Shown here: positions 17,354 through 26,546 of the stretch, one piece after another | Position numbering within the stretch: the first letter of the stretch is position 1 | Layout of the letters: the number at the start of each line of letters is the position of its first letter | DNA from: Neobacillus massiliamazoniensis | GTDB lineage: Bacteria > Bacillota > Bacilli > Bacillales > Cytobacillaceae | Length of the DNA stretch: 64,000 nt | NCBI RefSeq assembly: GCF_001048695.1 | Contig: NZ_CVRB01000001.1 | Coordinates: forward strand, 1,655,724-1,719,723 | Reading direction: 5' to 3' | Position numbers and translations under genes: made by a program | The notes under the pieces: generated by a model | The model's database searches: none | The model's input: only the letters and a program-made list of their open reading frames with translations | Told to the model about the DNA's origin: nothing

Positions 17354-18706
17354 ATGGAGAATGTTACTCTTAAGAGATCACTTGGAATGTGGGCTATCGT
17401 CGGCCTGGGATTAGGTTATATGACACCAACTATTGTGTTTGACACCTTTGGGATTGTTTCGAATCAAACGAATGGTGTTGTTCCGCTTGCGTACCTCACA
17501 GCCTTAGTAGTTATGCTGTTTACAGCTATTAGTTACGCGAAGATGGTAAAAGTGTTTCCAAGTGCTGGATCAGCCTATACGTATACAAGAGAGACAATGA
17601 ACCCATATCTTGGATTTATCGTCGGGTGGGCAGCGTTACTTGATTATATCCTACTTCCAATGGTAAATGCCTTAATTATTCGAATTTATATGATGTCCGT
17701 ATTTCCTTCTGTCCCGGCATGGGTTTGGGTTGTCACTTATGTAGCAGTTGTCACGGCTATAAATGTATGGAGTATTGGGAAAACATCAAGTTTGAATTCA
17801 CTGCTTGTTATTTTTGAAATTGTCTTGATTGCGGCCTTTATTGTGCTGGCCTTTGTGAAGTTTTCCCAGGGGATGGGACAAGGTACCATTTTAACTACGG
17901 AACCGCTGTTTCACTCCAATATCCATTTTGGTTCAATTTTAACTGGAGCCACAGTGGTATGTTTCTCCTTTATTGGCTTTGACGCCGTAACAATGTATGC
18001 TGAGGAAGCCAAAGATCAAAAAGTAATGACAAAAGCAATTATGTTGACTGTTTTTATTGGTGGAGCGATCTTTTTTGTCGCTGGCTACTTCGCACAGGCC
18101 TTATTTCCAAATGTATCGCATTTCAAAGTGACTGACGACACGTTACCTGAAATAGGATTATACGTGGGCGGCACCCTCTTTAAAATGCTGTTTATTTCAG
18201 GGGCATTTGCTGCAACCGTTGCTTCGGGACTTGCCTCTCATGCCAGTGTCTCCCGGCTTTTATATGTTATGGGACGAAATGGCGTTCTTCCAAAAAAGTT
18301 CTTTGGTTATGTCCATCCTAAATTCCAGACACCTGCCTTTAATGTTATTCTGGTGGGAGTTGTCTCCCTGCTTGCCATAACTCCAAGTCTAGAGTTAATT
18401 TCTTCATTTATTAACTTTGGAGCATTAATCGCTTTTACTTTCGTTAATTTATCTGTTATTGCCCATTTTGCTGTACGGAAAAAAAGATATAAAACAATGA
18501 AAGATATTTTCTCTTTCTTGATTATGCCTATTATCGGAGCGGGATTAACGGGAATTTTGTGGGCCAATTTACATGCTGATGCTCTTATAGGCGGTCTAGT
18601 TTGGGCTGGGATAGGATTTATCTATATGCTCTTCCAAACAAAATTCTTTAAGATTAAGCTTATGGATTTTGACTTTGATGAAGCAGATAGATCGTCTACA
18701 TTATAA
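17354..18706 (+). CDS. APC-family amino acid/polyamine permease
   Basis: A 450-residue protein with about 12 hydrophobic segments. The first helix has GLGLGYMTPTIVFD, the unwound substrate-binding region of APC transporters, and SAGSAYTYTRE and GFDAVTMYAEEAKD follow in the usual places. It is probably a proton- or cation-coupled importer. The setting (shared sigma-54 control with glutamate dehydrogenase and the PatA/GabT genes) suggests putrescine, cadaverine, GABA or a related amino compound. The start has GGAGAG about 8 nt upstream. An inverted repeat with a GC-rich insert follows the stop and probably serves as its terminator. Confidence 0.88.
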   Translation: MENVTLKRSLGMWAIVGLGLGYMTPTIVFDTFGIVSNQTNGVVPLAYLTALVVMLFTAISYAKMVKVFPSAGSAYTYTRETMNPYLGFIVGWAALLDYILLPMVNALIIRIYMMSVFPSVPAWVWVVTYVAVVTAINVWSIGKTSSLNSLLVIFEIVLIAAFIVLAFVKFSQGMGQGTILTTEPLFHSNIHFGSILTGATVVCFSFIGFDAVTMYAEEAKDQKVMTKAIMLTVFIGGAIFFVAGYFAQALFPNVSHFKVTDDTLPEIGLYVGGTLFKMLFISGAFAATVASGLASHASVSRLLYVMGRNGVLPKKFFGYVHPKFQTPAFNVILVGVVSLLAITPSLELISSFINFGALIAFTFVNLSVIAHFAVRKKRYKTMKDIFSFLIMPIIGAGLTGILWANLHADALIGGLVWAGIGFIYMLFQTKFFKIKLMDFDFDEADRSSTL

Positions 18707-18713
18707 GATTATG

Positions 18714-18973
18714 AAGAGTCTGTCCCAAAAGGTGACAGGCACCACTATATGTACAAAGTTCATGAAAATTTTTCCGCAATGTTGATTGGAGCGAAAGGCA
18801 CTCGATTCCTGCGGGAGTACGGGGCAGGGGAGACCCCGCAGGCGCAATAGCGCCGAGGAGGCTCCCCGTACCGCCCGCGGATGCTCGCTTCTTGAGCGGA
18901 AATCAACAGACAAGTTTAATAGACCATTAATAAGAAAGGGGGTGCCCATAAAGGTTATACTTTTGGGACACTC
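18714..18973. repeat. GC-rich dispersed repeat (copy 1) inside a long inverted repeat
   Basis: The core at 18781-18926 starts GTTGATTGGAGCG and ends GAGCGGAAATCAAC, so its ends are inverted repeats. Inside are TCCTGCGGGAGTACGGGGCA, GGGGAGACCCCGCAGGCGC and GCCGAGGAGGCTCCCCG. The same sequences occur at 60871-61095 and 63157-63339. Around this copy is an outer hairpin, TGTCCCAAAAG near 18717 and CTTTTGGGACA near 18960, that would terminate the permease transcript. The element therefore appears to sit in a terminator loop. The region to 19070 has no gene. Confidence 0.85.
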
Positions 18974-19070
18974 CCTTTCCTTCTTTATTTTCTATGTCTT
19001 GTGATTCATCTACCTGCTGAAATCCTAATTGATACGTCAATCGGCTAAATTTATAGATGCAAAACCCAGG

Positions 19071-19086
19071 TATGCAGAAATGAATA
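19071..19086. promoter_or_regulatory. Upstream activator site of the glutamate dehydrogenase promoter
   Basis: TATGCAGAAATGAATA, identical over 16 bp (18 with the preceding GG) to the site at 23495-23510. It forms imperfect inverted half-sites TATGCA and TGAATA separated by 4 bp. It lies 127 bp upstream of the -24 element. Confidence 0.75.
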
Positions 19087-19213
19087 ATTGTTCCATTTTT
19101 TCATAGATTCTGAATATAAAAAATATGAAAACGGTCTTCATCGAGCACACAGCGATTCGAGTAGCTCAGGTCCAGTCTAGATGCAGCCTTAATGATCGCT
19201 TCGTTTTTCATGT

Positions 19214-19230
19214 TGGCACGAAAATTGCTA
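19214..19230 (+). promoter_or_regulatory. Sigma-54 promoter of the glutamate dehydrogenase unit
   Basis: TGGCAC-N5-TTGCTA with GG and GC 12 bp apart, a consensus -24/-12 element. The predicted start is near 19240, about 29 nt before the ATG. Confidence 0.92.
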
Positions 19231-19268
19231 AATATTTAGATAACTTTAATTAAATGAGGTGTTATTTT

Positions 19269-20558
19269 ATGACAATCGATTCATTAGATGTAAAAAAGAA
19301 AGAAGTTACAGAGGAAAAAGATAACTCCCTGCTTGAGTTTCAGGAAACGCTTAAGGAAGCTGTGGATATTTTGAATTATCCACCGCAGGTTTTTGAATTT
19401 TTAAAGAAACCATTGAGATTTTTAGAGGTAAGCATACCAGTTAAGATGGATAATGGGCAGACGGAGATTTTCCAAGGGTACCGTGCTCAGCATAATGATG
19501 CTGCGGGGCCGACAAAAGGAGGAATTCGCTTCCATCCGGATGTCACGCCGGAAGAAGTGAAAGCGTTGGCAGGCTGGATGAGCTTAAAATGCGGGATTAC
19601 CAACCTTCCTTACGGTGGCGCAAAAGGTGGTATTATATGTGATCCTAGAAAAATGAGCCTTGATGAATTGGAACGGTTAAGCAGAGGATACGTACGAGCC
19701 GTCAGTCAAATTGTGGGTCCTACAAAGGATATTCCGGCACCTGATATGTATACAAACTCGCAAATAATGGCATGGATGCTCGATGAGTATGACCATATTC
19801 GCGAATTTGATTCACCAAGTTTTATTACAGGAAAGCCGATTGCGCTCGGAGGTTCAATGGGTAGGGAAACGGCCACTTCAAAAGGGGTTTTATATACGCT
19901 GCAGATCGTATGTGAAAAAAGGAAGCTGGAGTTAAAAGATACCAAGGTCATTATTCAAGGTTTTGGGAATGTTGGCAGTTATTTAGCACTATATTTACAT
20001 GAATTAGGAGCAAAGGTTATTGGTATTGGGGATGTATTAGGCGGCCTATATGATGAAAATGGTTTAGATATTCCATATTTATTAGAGAGCAGGGACTCAT
20101 TTGGAATTGTTTCTAATCAATTTTCTAATAGTATCTCTAACCAAGAATTATTAGAAAAAGAATGTGATATTCTGATTCCAGCAGCGATTTCTGGCGTGAT
20201 CAATAAGCATAATGCATCAAAAATCAATTGTCAGATTGTCATTGAGGCAGCGAATGGTCCAACGACAAAAGAGGCACTTGGAATCTTGGACGAACGCGAA
20301 ATCCTTGTGGTTCCTGATATTCTTGCGAATGCCGGCGGTGTTGTTGTTTCCTATTTCGAGTGGTGCCAGAACAACCAAGGATATTATTGGACAGAAGAAG
20401 AAGTGGATACCCGCCTAAAAGAAAAAATGACTCAGAGCTATGCAAATGTTTATAACACCGCTGAAAAATACAACGTAAATATGAAAACAGCTGCCTATAT
20501 AGAAGGAATTCAAAAATTAGCTGAGGCTTCAAGATTGAGAGGCTGGTTGAAATATTAA
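19269..20558 (+). CDS. NAD-type glutamate dehydrogenase (RocG/GudB-like)
   Basis: About 429 residues, close to RocG/GudB along its whole length. Key stretches are QHNDAAGPTKGGIRFHP, the substrate lysine region LPYGGAKGGI, the NAD Rossmann motif VIIQGFGNVGS and DILANAGGVVVSYFEW. It deaminates glutamate to 2-oxoglutarate and ammonium. In this island it would recycle the glutamate formed by the two transaminases and regenerate their amino acceptor. ATG 19269 has GAGGTG 7 nt upstream and is preferred over ATG 19254. Sigma-54 control resembles B. subtilis rocG. Two small genes follow in the same direction. Confidence 0.92.
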   Translation: MTIDSLDVKKKEVTEEKDNSLLEFQETLKEAVDILNYPPQVFEFLKKPLRFLEVSIPVKMDNGQTEIFQGYRAQHNDAAGPTKGGIRFHPDVTPEEVKALAGWMSLKCGITNLPYGGAKGGIICDPRKMSLDELERLSRGYVRAVSQIVGPTKDIPAPDMYTNSQIMAWMLDEYDHIREFDSPSFITGKPIALGGSMGRETATSKGVLYTLQIVCEKRKLELKDTKVIIQGFGNVGSYLALYLHELGAKVIGIGDVLGGLYDENGLDIPYLLESRDSFGIVSNQFSNSISNQELLEKECDILIPAAISGVINKHNASKINCQIVIEAANGPTTKEALGILDEREILVVPDILANAGGVVVSYFEWCQNNQGYYWTEEEVDTRLKEKMTQSYANVYNTAEKYNVNMKTAAYIEGIQKLAEASRLRGWLKY

Positions 20559-20574
20559 AAGGAGGAATGAGTAA

Positions 20575-20865
20575 ATGAAATTGGAAGTTATTTCTGAAAC
20601 GAGAGAAAAACAGCTTTTACACTACTTTTGTCTTATTTCTCATAACCATCGTTACGATTTGACGATCGGTTACTCGGAACATTTTTTTGGGAAAGCAATG
20701 GTGACTTCCATTCAAACCGGAAAGATGGTCCTCCTTTGCCAAGAAGATACGTATGCAGATGATCATTGGGCTGGTCAATTGGGAATCGAAGCAGAGGATA
20801 TTCCGGAGTTCAAGGAATTCTTTGGTCTCGTCTTACAGGAGCGGCCTTTTCAAGAGCAATATTAA
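20575..20865 (+). CDS. Small conserved protein (DUF3055-like)
   Basis: A 96-residue soluble acidic protein with a strong AAGGAGG upstream. RYDLTIGYSEHFFGKAMVTS and IQTGKMVLLCQEDTYADDHW give the pattern R-[FY]-D-x-x-I...FFGK...Q-x-x-[KR] that I associate with DUF3055 proteins of Bacillus; I cannot confirm this by search. No catalytic motif stands out. It lies 16 bp after the glutamate dehydrogenase stop and 17 bp before the lipoyl-like gene, so all three are probably one sigma-54 transcript. A role in regulating or assembling the catabolic enzymes is possible but unsupported. Confidence 0.7.
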   Translation: MKLEVISETREKQLLHYFCLISHNHRYDLTIGYSEHFFGKAMVTSIQTGKMVLLCQEDTYADDHWAGQLGIEAEDIPEFKEFFGLVLQERPFQEQY

Positions 20866-20882
20866 AAAAAGGGGTGTAATTC

Positions 20883-21131
20883 ATGTGTTTTGGCGTGATT
20901 ATTAGCCCGTGCTACGGTATTGTTGATAAAATCACAATTAATCGTACAGATCGCCTTTATGAATGGGAAACGTTATTTTCAATCAAAACGGATGACGGTC
21001 CTACTGAGATGATTCAAACAAGTGTAAGCGGTGAAGTTGAATCGATTGAAGTGCAGGAAGGGGATAATGTCATCCCTGGGATGGTTCTTGCTTATATTAA
21101 AGAAGATATGTTTGTAACCGGTAGTGATTAA
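20883..21131 (+). CDS. Lipoyl/biotinyl-fold small protein without the modified lysine
   Basis: An 82-residue protein that is essentially one biotinyl/lipoyl hammerhead. The first half reads ISPCYGIVDKITINRTD and the second SVSGEVESIEVQEGDNVIPG, the two quasi-repeats of BCCP and lipoyl domains. The hairpin between them, which normally carries the modified lysine (MKM or DKA), reads FSIKTDDGPTEMI. Only IKTD offers a lysine, and not in the usual motif, so modification is unlikely. GGGGTG precedes the ATG. It is the last gene before a terminator. It may act as a structural or binding module, and its target is unknown. Confidence 0.72.
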   Translation: MCFGVIISPCYGIVDKITINRTDRLYEWETLFSIKTDDGPTEMIQTSVSGEVESIEVQEGDNVIPGMVLAYIKEDMFVTGSD

Positions 21132-21183
21132 TAAAGAGGAAGAAGCTCAATCTCTTAAATGAGCATTTTGCTTCGATCCTGTC

Positions 21184-21220
21184 AAAAAAGAAGATGGATT
21201 AATCATCTTCTTTTTTTTTT
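21184..21220 (+). terminator. Terminator of the glutamate dehydrogenase unit
   Basis: AAAAAAGAAGATG pairs with CATCTTCTTTTTT around a 7-nt loop, followed by a long T run. It separates this unit from the activator gene. Confidence 0.88.
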
Positions 21221-21282
21221 GAATGAATTTTTTATTTAAAATTTTCCAATAAGTTGATAGTATTAGAGGGAAGGGGGTTGAA

Positions 21283-23418
21283 ATGATGTTTACCGTTGCA
21301 AATGAAAAAATAAAGCCGATTGAAACAATTTCAGTAGATGAAGAGTTTTTAATCCCGCAATTAAAAAAATCCAAAGAACCCTTTATTTTTTTAAAAAAAC
21401 AAGGACAATTATTTGCTTATGCAACATTGAATAATCAATTGCTTAATAAGTTAGAAAAGGAAGGCGCTTCAAAAGATGTTTTGCTTGAACACGCCAAATC
21501 CATAGAAAGTATTTGTTATCTAACGGAGGAAATTTCTCTCCCCGGCTTGTTCCAAATAATCGGTGAGCCATTTGCTATAAAAATCGATGAGAATGGAAAA
21601 CCAATGGGATACATACTAAGGGAAGATGTCCTCGCTGAACTTTTGAAACAGGAAAATAAGAGTGTAGATTTACTTAAAATCCTTCTAACCTCGATTCCAA
21701 TGGGGATTTTTGTTGTGAATAAGGAAAAGAGAATTATTAATTACAATGAAGCTGGTTTGGAAATGATTAAATCCACTGCTGAAAAGGTATTGAATGTTCC
21801 TGGCGAAATCATTTTTAGCGGTGAGCACATTAATAATGTATTTTCGACAGGAAAAACCTTCCTTAATCATCTTGAGTTTTTGAATGGAATCGGTGTCCTC
21901 GTCGATTACAGTCCAATTTTAAACTATAATGATGGAGTTGAAGGAATCATTATCGTTATCCAGGATTTGCCTATGGTTGAAGAGATGGCACTGGAAATTG
22001 AACATTTTAAGGACTTATATAAAGATTTAAATGCGATTTTATCCAGTATTTACGATGAGATCCTCGTCGTCAATGCCAAGGGAGAACTAATTAGATTCAG
22101 TGAAAAAATTATTCAGGATTTTTGGCAAGTCGAATTAAGCGAGATGATTGGAAAAAATATAATGGAGCTTGAGGAGCAGGGACTTTTTACACCCTCAGTC
22201 ACAAGACTTGTAATTGAAAAAAGAAAAAAGGTTTCCGTTGTCCAGGAAACACGATCGGGAAGGAAAATCCTCGCTGTCGGAAATCCTGTATTTAATGAAA
22301 AAAATGAACTGGATCGAATTATCATCGCATCACGCGATATCACTGAAACAACAAAGCTAAAAAATGAATTACAGGAAATGAGGAAAATATCGGAGCAATA
22401 TAAAAAAGAATTGGATGATTTTAAAAGCAAGGATCGTTTTTTAAAAAAGCTGATTTATTGCAGTCCCAAAATGGAGAAAATCATGAACCAGGTGAAAAAA
22501 ATTGCAGCCTTTTCATCGACTGTTTTGCTCTACGGGGAATCAGGAGTAGGAAAAGAAGTCATTGCCCAGGCTATTCACCAATTAGGCAGGCGTTCCGATA
22601 AGCCATTTCTCAAATTGAATTGCGGTGCCATTCCTGATAATTTGTTGGAAAGTGAATTGTTTGGGTATGCTAGGGGTGCGTTTACAGGCGCCGATAAAAA
22701 CGGAAAAGACGGATACTTTAAACAGGCGGATGGTGGAATTTTGTTCCTTGATGAAATTGGCGAGATGCCGTTGTATTTGCAGGTAAAACTCTTGCGAGTA
22801 CTCCAGGAGCAGGAGGTTATTCCGATTGGAAGCACAACACCGATTCCGGTAAATGTACAAATCATTGCGGCCACCAATAAAAAATTAGAAAAAATGGTGG
22901 AGGCTGGAACCTTCCGCGAGGATTTATTTTATCGTTTAAACGTTATTCCGATTCACATCCCAGCGTTAAGAGAACGAACGGAAGATATTTCGCTGTTGGC
23001 CTTTCACTTTCTCCAGCAGCTAAATGAAAAATACGATCGTAATTATCACTTAACTCCTGATGCGATTAATGTTCTGGAATTTTATCCATGGCCAGGAAAT
23101 GTTAGAGAACTGCAAAATATTATTGAAAGATTAGTAGTTACTGCTGATCATCCTGCTATTAATGCCGAGTTCGTCAGTGAATTTTTATCGACAAACTATG
23201 AGCATAAAAAATTGAAGCCTGTTGTAACTCGGGTAATTCCGCTTCAGGAAGCCGTCGATTATGTGGAAGAGCAGCTGATCGTGATGGCGATGGACCAATA
23301 CAAAACGACCACAAAGGCAGCAAAAGCATTAGGAATCAGTCAATCATCTGTGAGTAGAAAATATCAAAAAATCTTAAGCGATAAACATATTCAAATGGAA
23401 GACTTTTCTTCTAGATAG
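21283..23418 (+). CDS. PAS-domain sigma-54-dependent transcription activator
   Basis: A 711-residue bacterial enhancer-binding protein. The N-terminus (about 1-125) is a CBS-like or unknown sensor region. Two PAS domains follow (about 128-235 and 245-360), then a short coiled coil. The AAA+ domain has Walker A GESGVGKE (418-425), the sigma-54 contact loop GAFTGA (465-470) and LFLDEIGEM. The C-terminus has a Fis-type helix-turn-helix, AAKALGISQSSVSRKYQKI. There is no receiver domain, so a ligand is probably sensed directly, as in RocR- and GabR-like activators. It sits between two of the three sigma-54 promoters and is the obvious candidate to bind the shared upstream sites. No -24/-12 element was found for the gene itself. 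Confidence 0.92.
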   Translation: MMFTVANEKIKPIETISVDEEFLIPQLKKSKEPFIFLKKQGQLFAYATLNNQLLNKLEKEGASKDVLLEHAKSIESICYLTEEISLPGLFQIIGEPFAIKIDENGKPMGYILREDVLAELLKQENKSVDLLKILLTSIPMGIFVVNKEKRIINYNEAGLEMIKSTAEKVLNVPGEIIFSGEHINNVFSTGKTFLNHLEFLNGIGVLVDYSPILNYNDGVEGIIIVIQDLPMVEEMALEIEHFKDLYKDLNAILSSIYDEILVVNAKGELIRFSEKIIQDFWQVELSEMIGKNIMELEEQGLFTPSVTRLVIEKRKKVSVVQETRSGRKILAVGNPVFNEKNELDRIIIASRDITETTKLKNELQEMRKISEQYKKELDDFKSKDRFLKKLIYCSPKMEKIMNQVKKIAAFSSTVLLYGESGVGKEVIAQAIHQLGRRSDKPFLKLNCGAIPDNLLESELFGYARGAFTGADKNGKDGYFKQADGGILFLDEIGEMPLYLQVKLLRVLQEQEVIPIGSTTPIPVNVQIIAATNKKLEKMVEAGTFREDLFYRLNVIPIHIPALRERTEDISLLAFHFLQQLNEKYDRNYHLTPDAINVLEFYPWPGNVRELQNIIERLVVTADHPAINAEFVSEFLSTNYEHKKLKPVVTRVIPLQEAVDYVEEQLIVMAMDQYKTTTKAAKALGISQSSVSRKYQKILSDKHIQMEDFSSR

Positions 23419-23422
23419 CGAC

Positions 23423-23462
23423 AAGCTGTTTCGGATTTTACCAATCTGAAACAGCTTTTTTA
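23423..23462 (+). terminator. Terminator of the activator gene
   Basis: AAGCTGTTTC pairs with GAAACAGCTT, with further inner pairs and a 6-nt loop, followed by TTTTTTA. It starts 5 nt after the stop. Confidence 0.88.
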
Positions 23463-23475
23463 GTTTATAAAGTGA

Positions 23476-23510
23476 TATGCACAATGAAATAAGGTATGCA
23501 GAAATGAATA
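23476..23510. promoter_or_regulatory. Upstream activator sites of the aldehyde dehydrogenase-patA-gabTD promoter
   Basis: TATGCAGAAATGAATA at 23495-23510 is identical to the site at 19071-19086. A weaker copy, TATGCACAATGAAAT, lies 19 bp upstream at 23476-23490. Together they end 53 bp before the -24 element. Confidence 0.72.
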
Positions 23511-23562
23511 GAATTTTATAAATAAATTAAAAAATTTGCAATTTTTTCAATGTTTCGCGATT

Positions 23563-23579
23563 TGGCACAGTTCTTGCAT
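23563..23579 (+). promoter_or_regulatory. Sigma-54 promoter of the diamine catabolic operon
   Basis: TGGCAC-N5-TTGCAT with GG and GC 12 bp apart. The predicted start is near 23589, about 27 nt before the ATG of the aldehyde dehydrogenase. Confidence 0.92.
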
Positions 23580-23615
23580 TATAAGTATTGAGAGGTATAA
23601 AAGGAGGACTGAAGA

Positions 23616-25109
23616 ATGGTCGAGGTAAAAAATCGAGTAATCAATTTGAAGATGTATATTGATGGTGAATGGAAAGAATCCGAAAATCTAGAAACACGTC
23701 CAGTCATAAATCCTGCTAATGGGGAAATTATTTCATACGCTCCAGAAGGAACAATTGCTGATGCACGTGTAGCCATCTATGCAGCACGGAAGGCTTTTGA
23801 AGAGGGAGTATGGTCCGGTATTTCCGCCCAGGAAAGAGCCTCCTATTTATATAAAGTTGCAGACAAAATCGATGAATATGCCGATGAACTCACACAGCTT
23901 GAAACAATGGATAATGGAAAAACATTGAGAGAAGCGGGTTTTGATGTTGCTGATGCCGCTGCCTGCTTTCGTTATTATGCAGGATTGATTACGAAGCCTG
24001 ATGGACAGACCTATCATGTAGCAGACCCAATGCAAGCAATGGTTGTCCGTGAGCCTGTTGGGGTTTGTGGACTCATCGTACCTTGGAATTTTCCACTATT
24101 AATGAGTGTTTGGAAAATTGCCCCTGCACTTGCTGCAGGAAATACCATTGTTTTTAAACCTTCTGAAGTGACACCGGTTACCCCGACAAAGTTGTTTGAA
24201 ATCTTTGAAGAAGTCGGACTTCCAAAGGGTGTTGCCAATATGGTAATGGGTGCTGGACCTGTGGTCGGTAATGAAATCGCTTCCCACCCAGAAGTGGACA
24301 TGGTTTCGTTTACTGGTGGTACGAAAACCGGTAAGCATATCATGAAGACGGCTGCCGACACGATGAAAAAGGTTTCGCTAGAATTAGGCGGTAAATCACC
24401 TAATATCATTTTTGCCGATGCAGATTTTGAAACTGCAGTGGATTATGCTTTATTTGGAATCTATGCAGGTGCTGGTCAAGTGTGTTCTGCAGGTTCAAGA
24501 ATCCTTGTTGAAGAAAGTATATTCGATCAATTCGTTGATCGCTTTGTGGAAAGAGCGAAGAAAATTCAAGTTGGACCTGGAAATGATCCTTCAACGGAAA
24601 TGGGGCCGCTTGTCAGCCAACAGCACTTAGAAAAAGTCCTTTATTACATTGACCTTGGAAAGCAGGAAGGTGCAACCATTGCATGCGGTGGAAACCGAAT
24701 TACAAAGAATGGCTTAGATAAAGGCAATTTTGTTGAGCCAACAGTTTTCGTCGATGTGAAGCAAGACATGAGAATTGTGCAAGAGGAAATCTTTGGTCCT
24801 GTCTGCGTCATTCAAAAATTTAAGGATGAAGAAGAAGCGGTAAAGCTTGCTAATGGTACTGTTTATGGTCTGGCCGGTGGTGTATTTACAAAAGATGGTG
24901 CTAAAGGATTGCGGGTTCTTAAAAAGCTGCGTTCTGGTATTACATGGGTGAATTCCTATCATCCTACTTATAATGAAGCGCCATGGGGCGGCTATAAGCA
25001 AAGCGGAATTGGCCGCAGCCTAGGAACATTTGGTCTAGAGGAGTTCCAAGAAATTAAACAGATGAATATCAATTTGCAGGTAGAGCCAATTGGCTGGTTT
25101 TCAAATTAA
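23616..25109 (+). CDS. NAD(P)-dependent aminoaldehyde dehydrogenase
   Basis: A 497-residue aldehyde dehydrogenase of the betaine/aminoaldehyde type. VPWNFPLLM, the general base in LELGGKSPNIIF, and the catalytic cysteine in GAGQVCSAGSR are all present, as is EEIFGPVCVI near the C-terminus. It is first in an operon with PatA, so the natural reading is oxidation of 4-aminobutanal to GABA, or of 5-aminopentanal to 5-aminovalerate. AAGGAGG lies 8 nt before the ATG. It is under the sigma-54 promoter at 23563. The substrate is inferred from context; the family also handles betaine aldehyde and other aldehydes. Confidence 0.92.
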   Translation: MVEVKNRVINLKMYIDGEWKESENLETRPVINPANGEIISYAPEGTIADARVAIYAARKAFEEGVWSGISAQERASYLYKVADKIDEYADELTQLETMDNGKTLREAGFDVADAAACFRYYAGLITKPDGQTYHVADPMQAMVVREPVGVCGLIVPWNFPLLMSVWKIAPALAAGNTIVFKPSEVTPVTPTKLFEIFEEVGLPKGVANMVMGAGPVVGNEIASHPEVDMVSFTGGTKTGKHIMKTAADTMKKVSLELGGKSPNIIFADADFETAVDYALFGIYAGAGQVCSAGSRILVEESIFDQFVDRFVERAKKIQVGPGNDPSTEMGPLVSQQHLEKVLYYIDLGKQEGATIACGGNRITKNGLDKGNFVEPTVFVDVKQDMRIVQEEIFGPVCVIQKFKDEEEAVKLANGTVYGLAGGVFTKDGAKGLRVLKKLRSGITWVNSYHPTYNEAPWGGYKQSGIGRSLGTFGLEEFQEIKQMNINLQVEPIGWFSN

Positions 25110-26504
<1,395 letters not shown>

Positions 26505-26546
26505 GACTAAATACATTAAGGATAATTTAGAAGGAGGAGCAGTAAA

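Noticed and set aside
18701..18949. Minus-strand open frame opposite repeat copy 1
   Set aside because: It lies over inverted repeat sequence with no ribosome site and no protein-like pattern.
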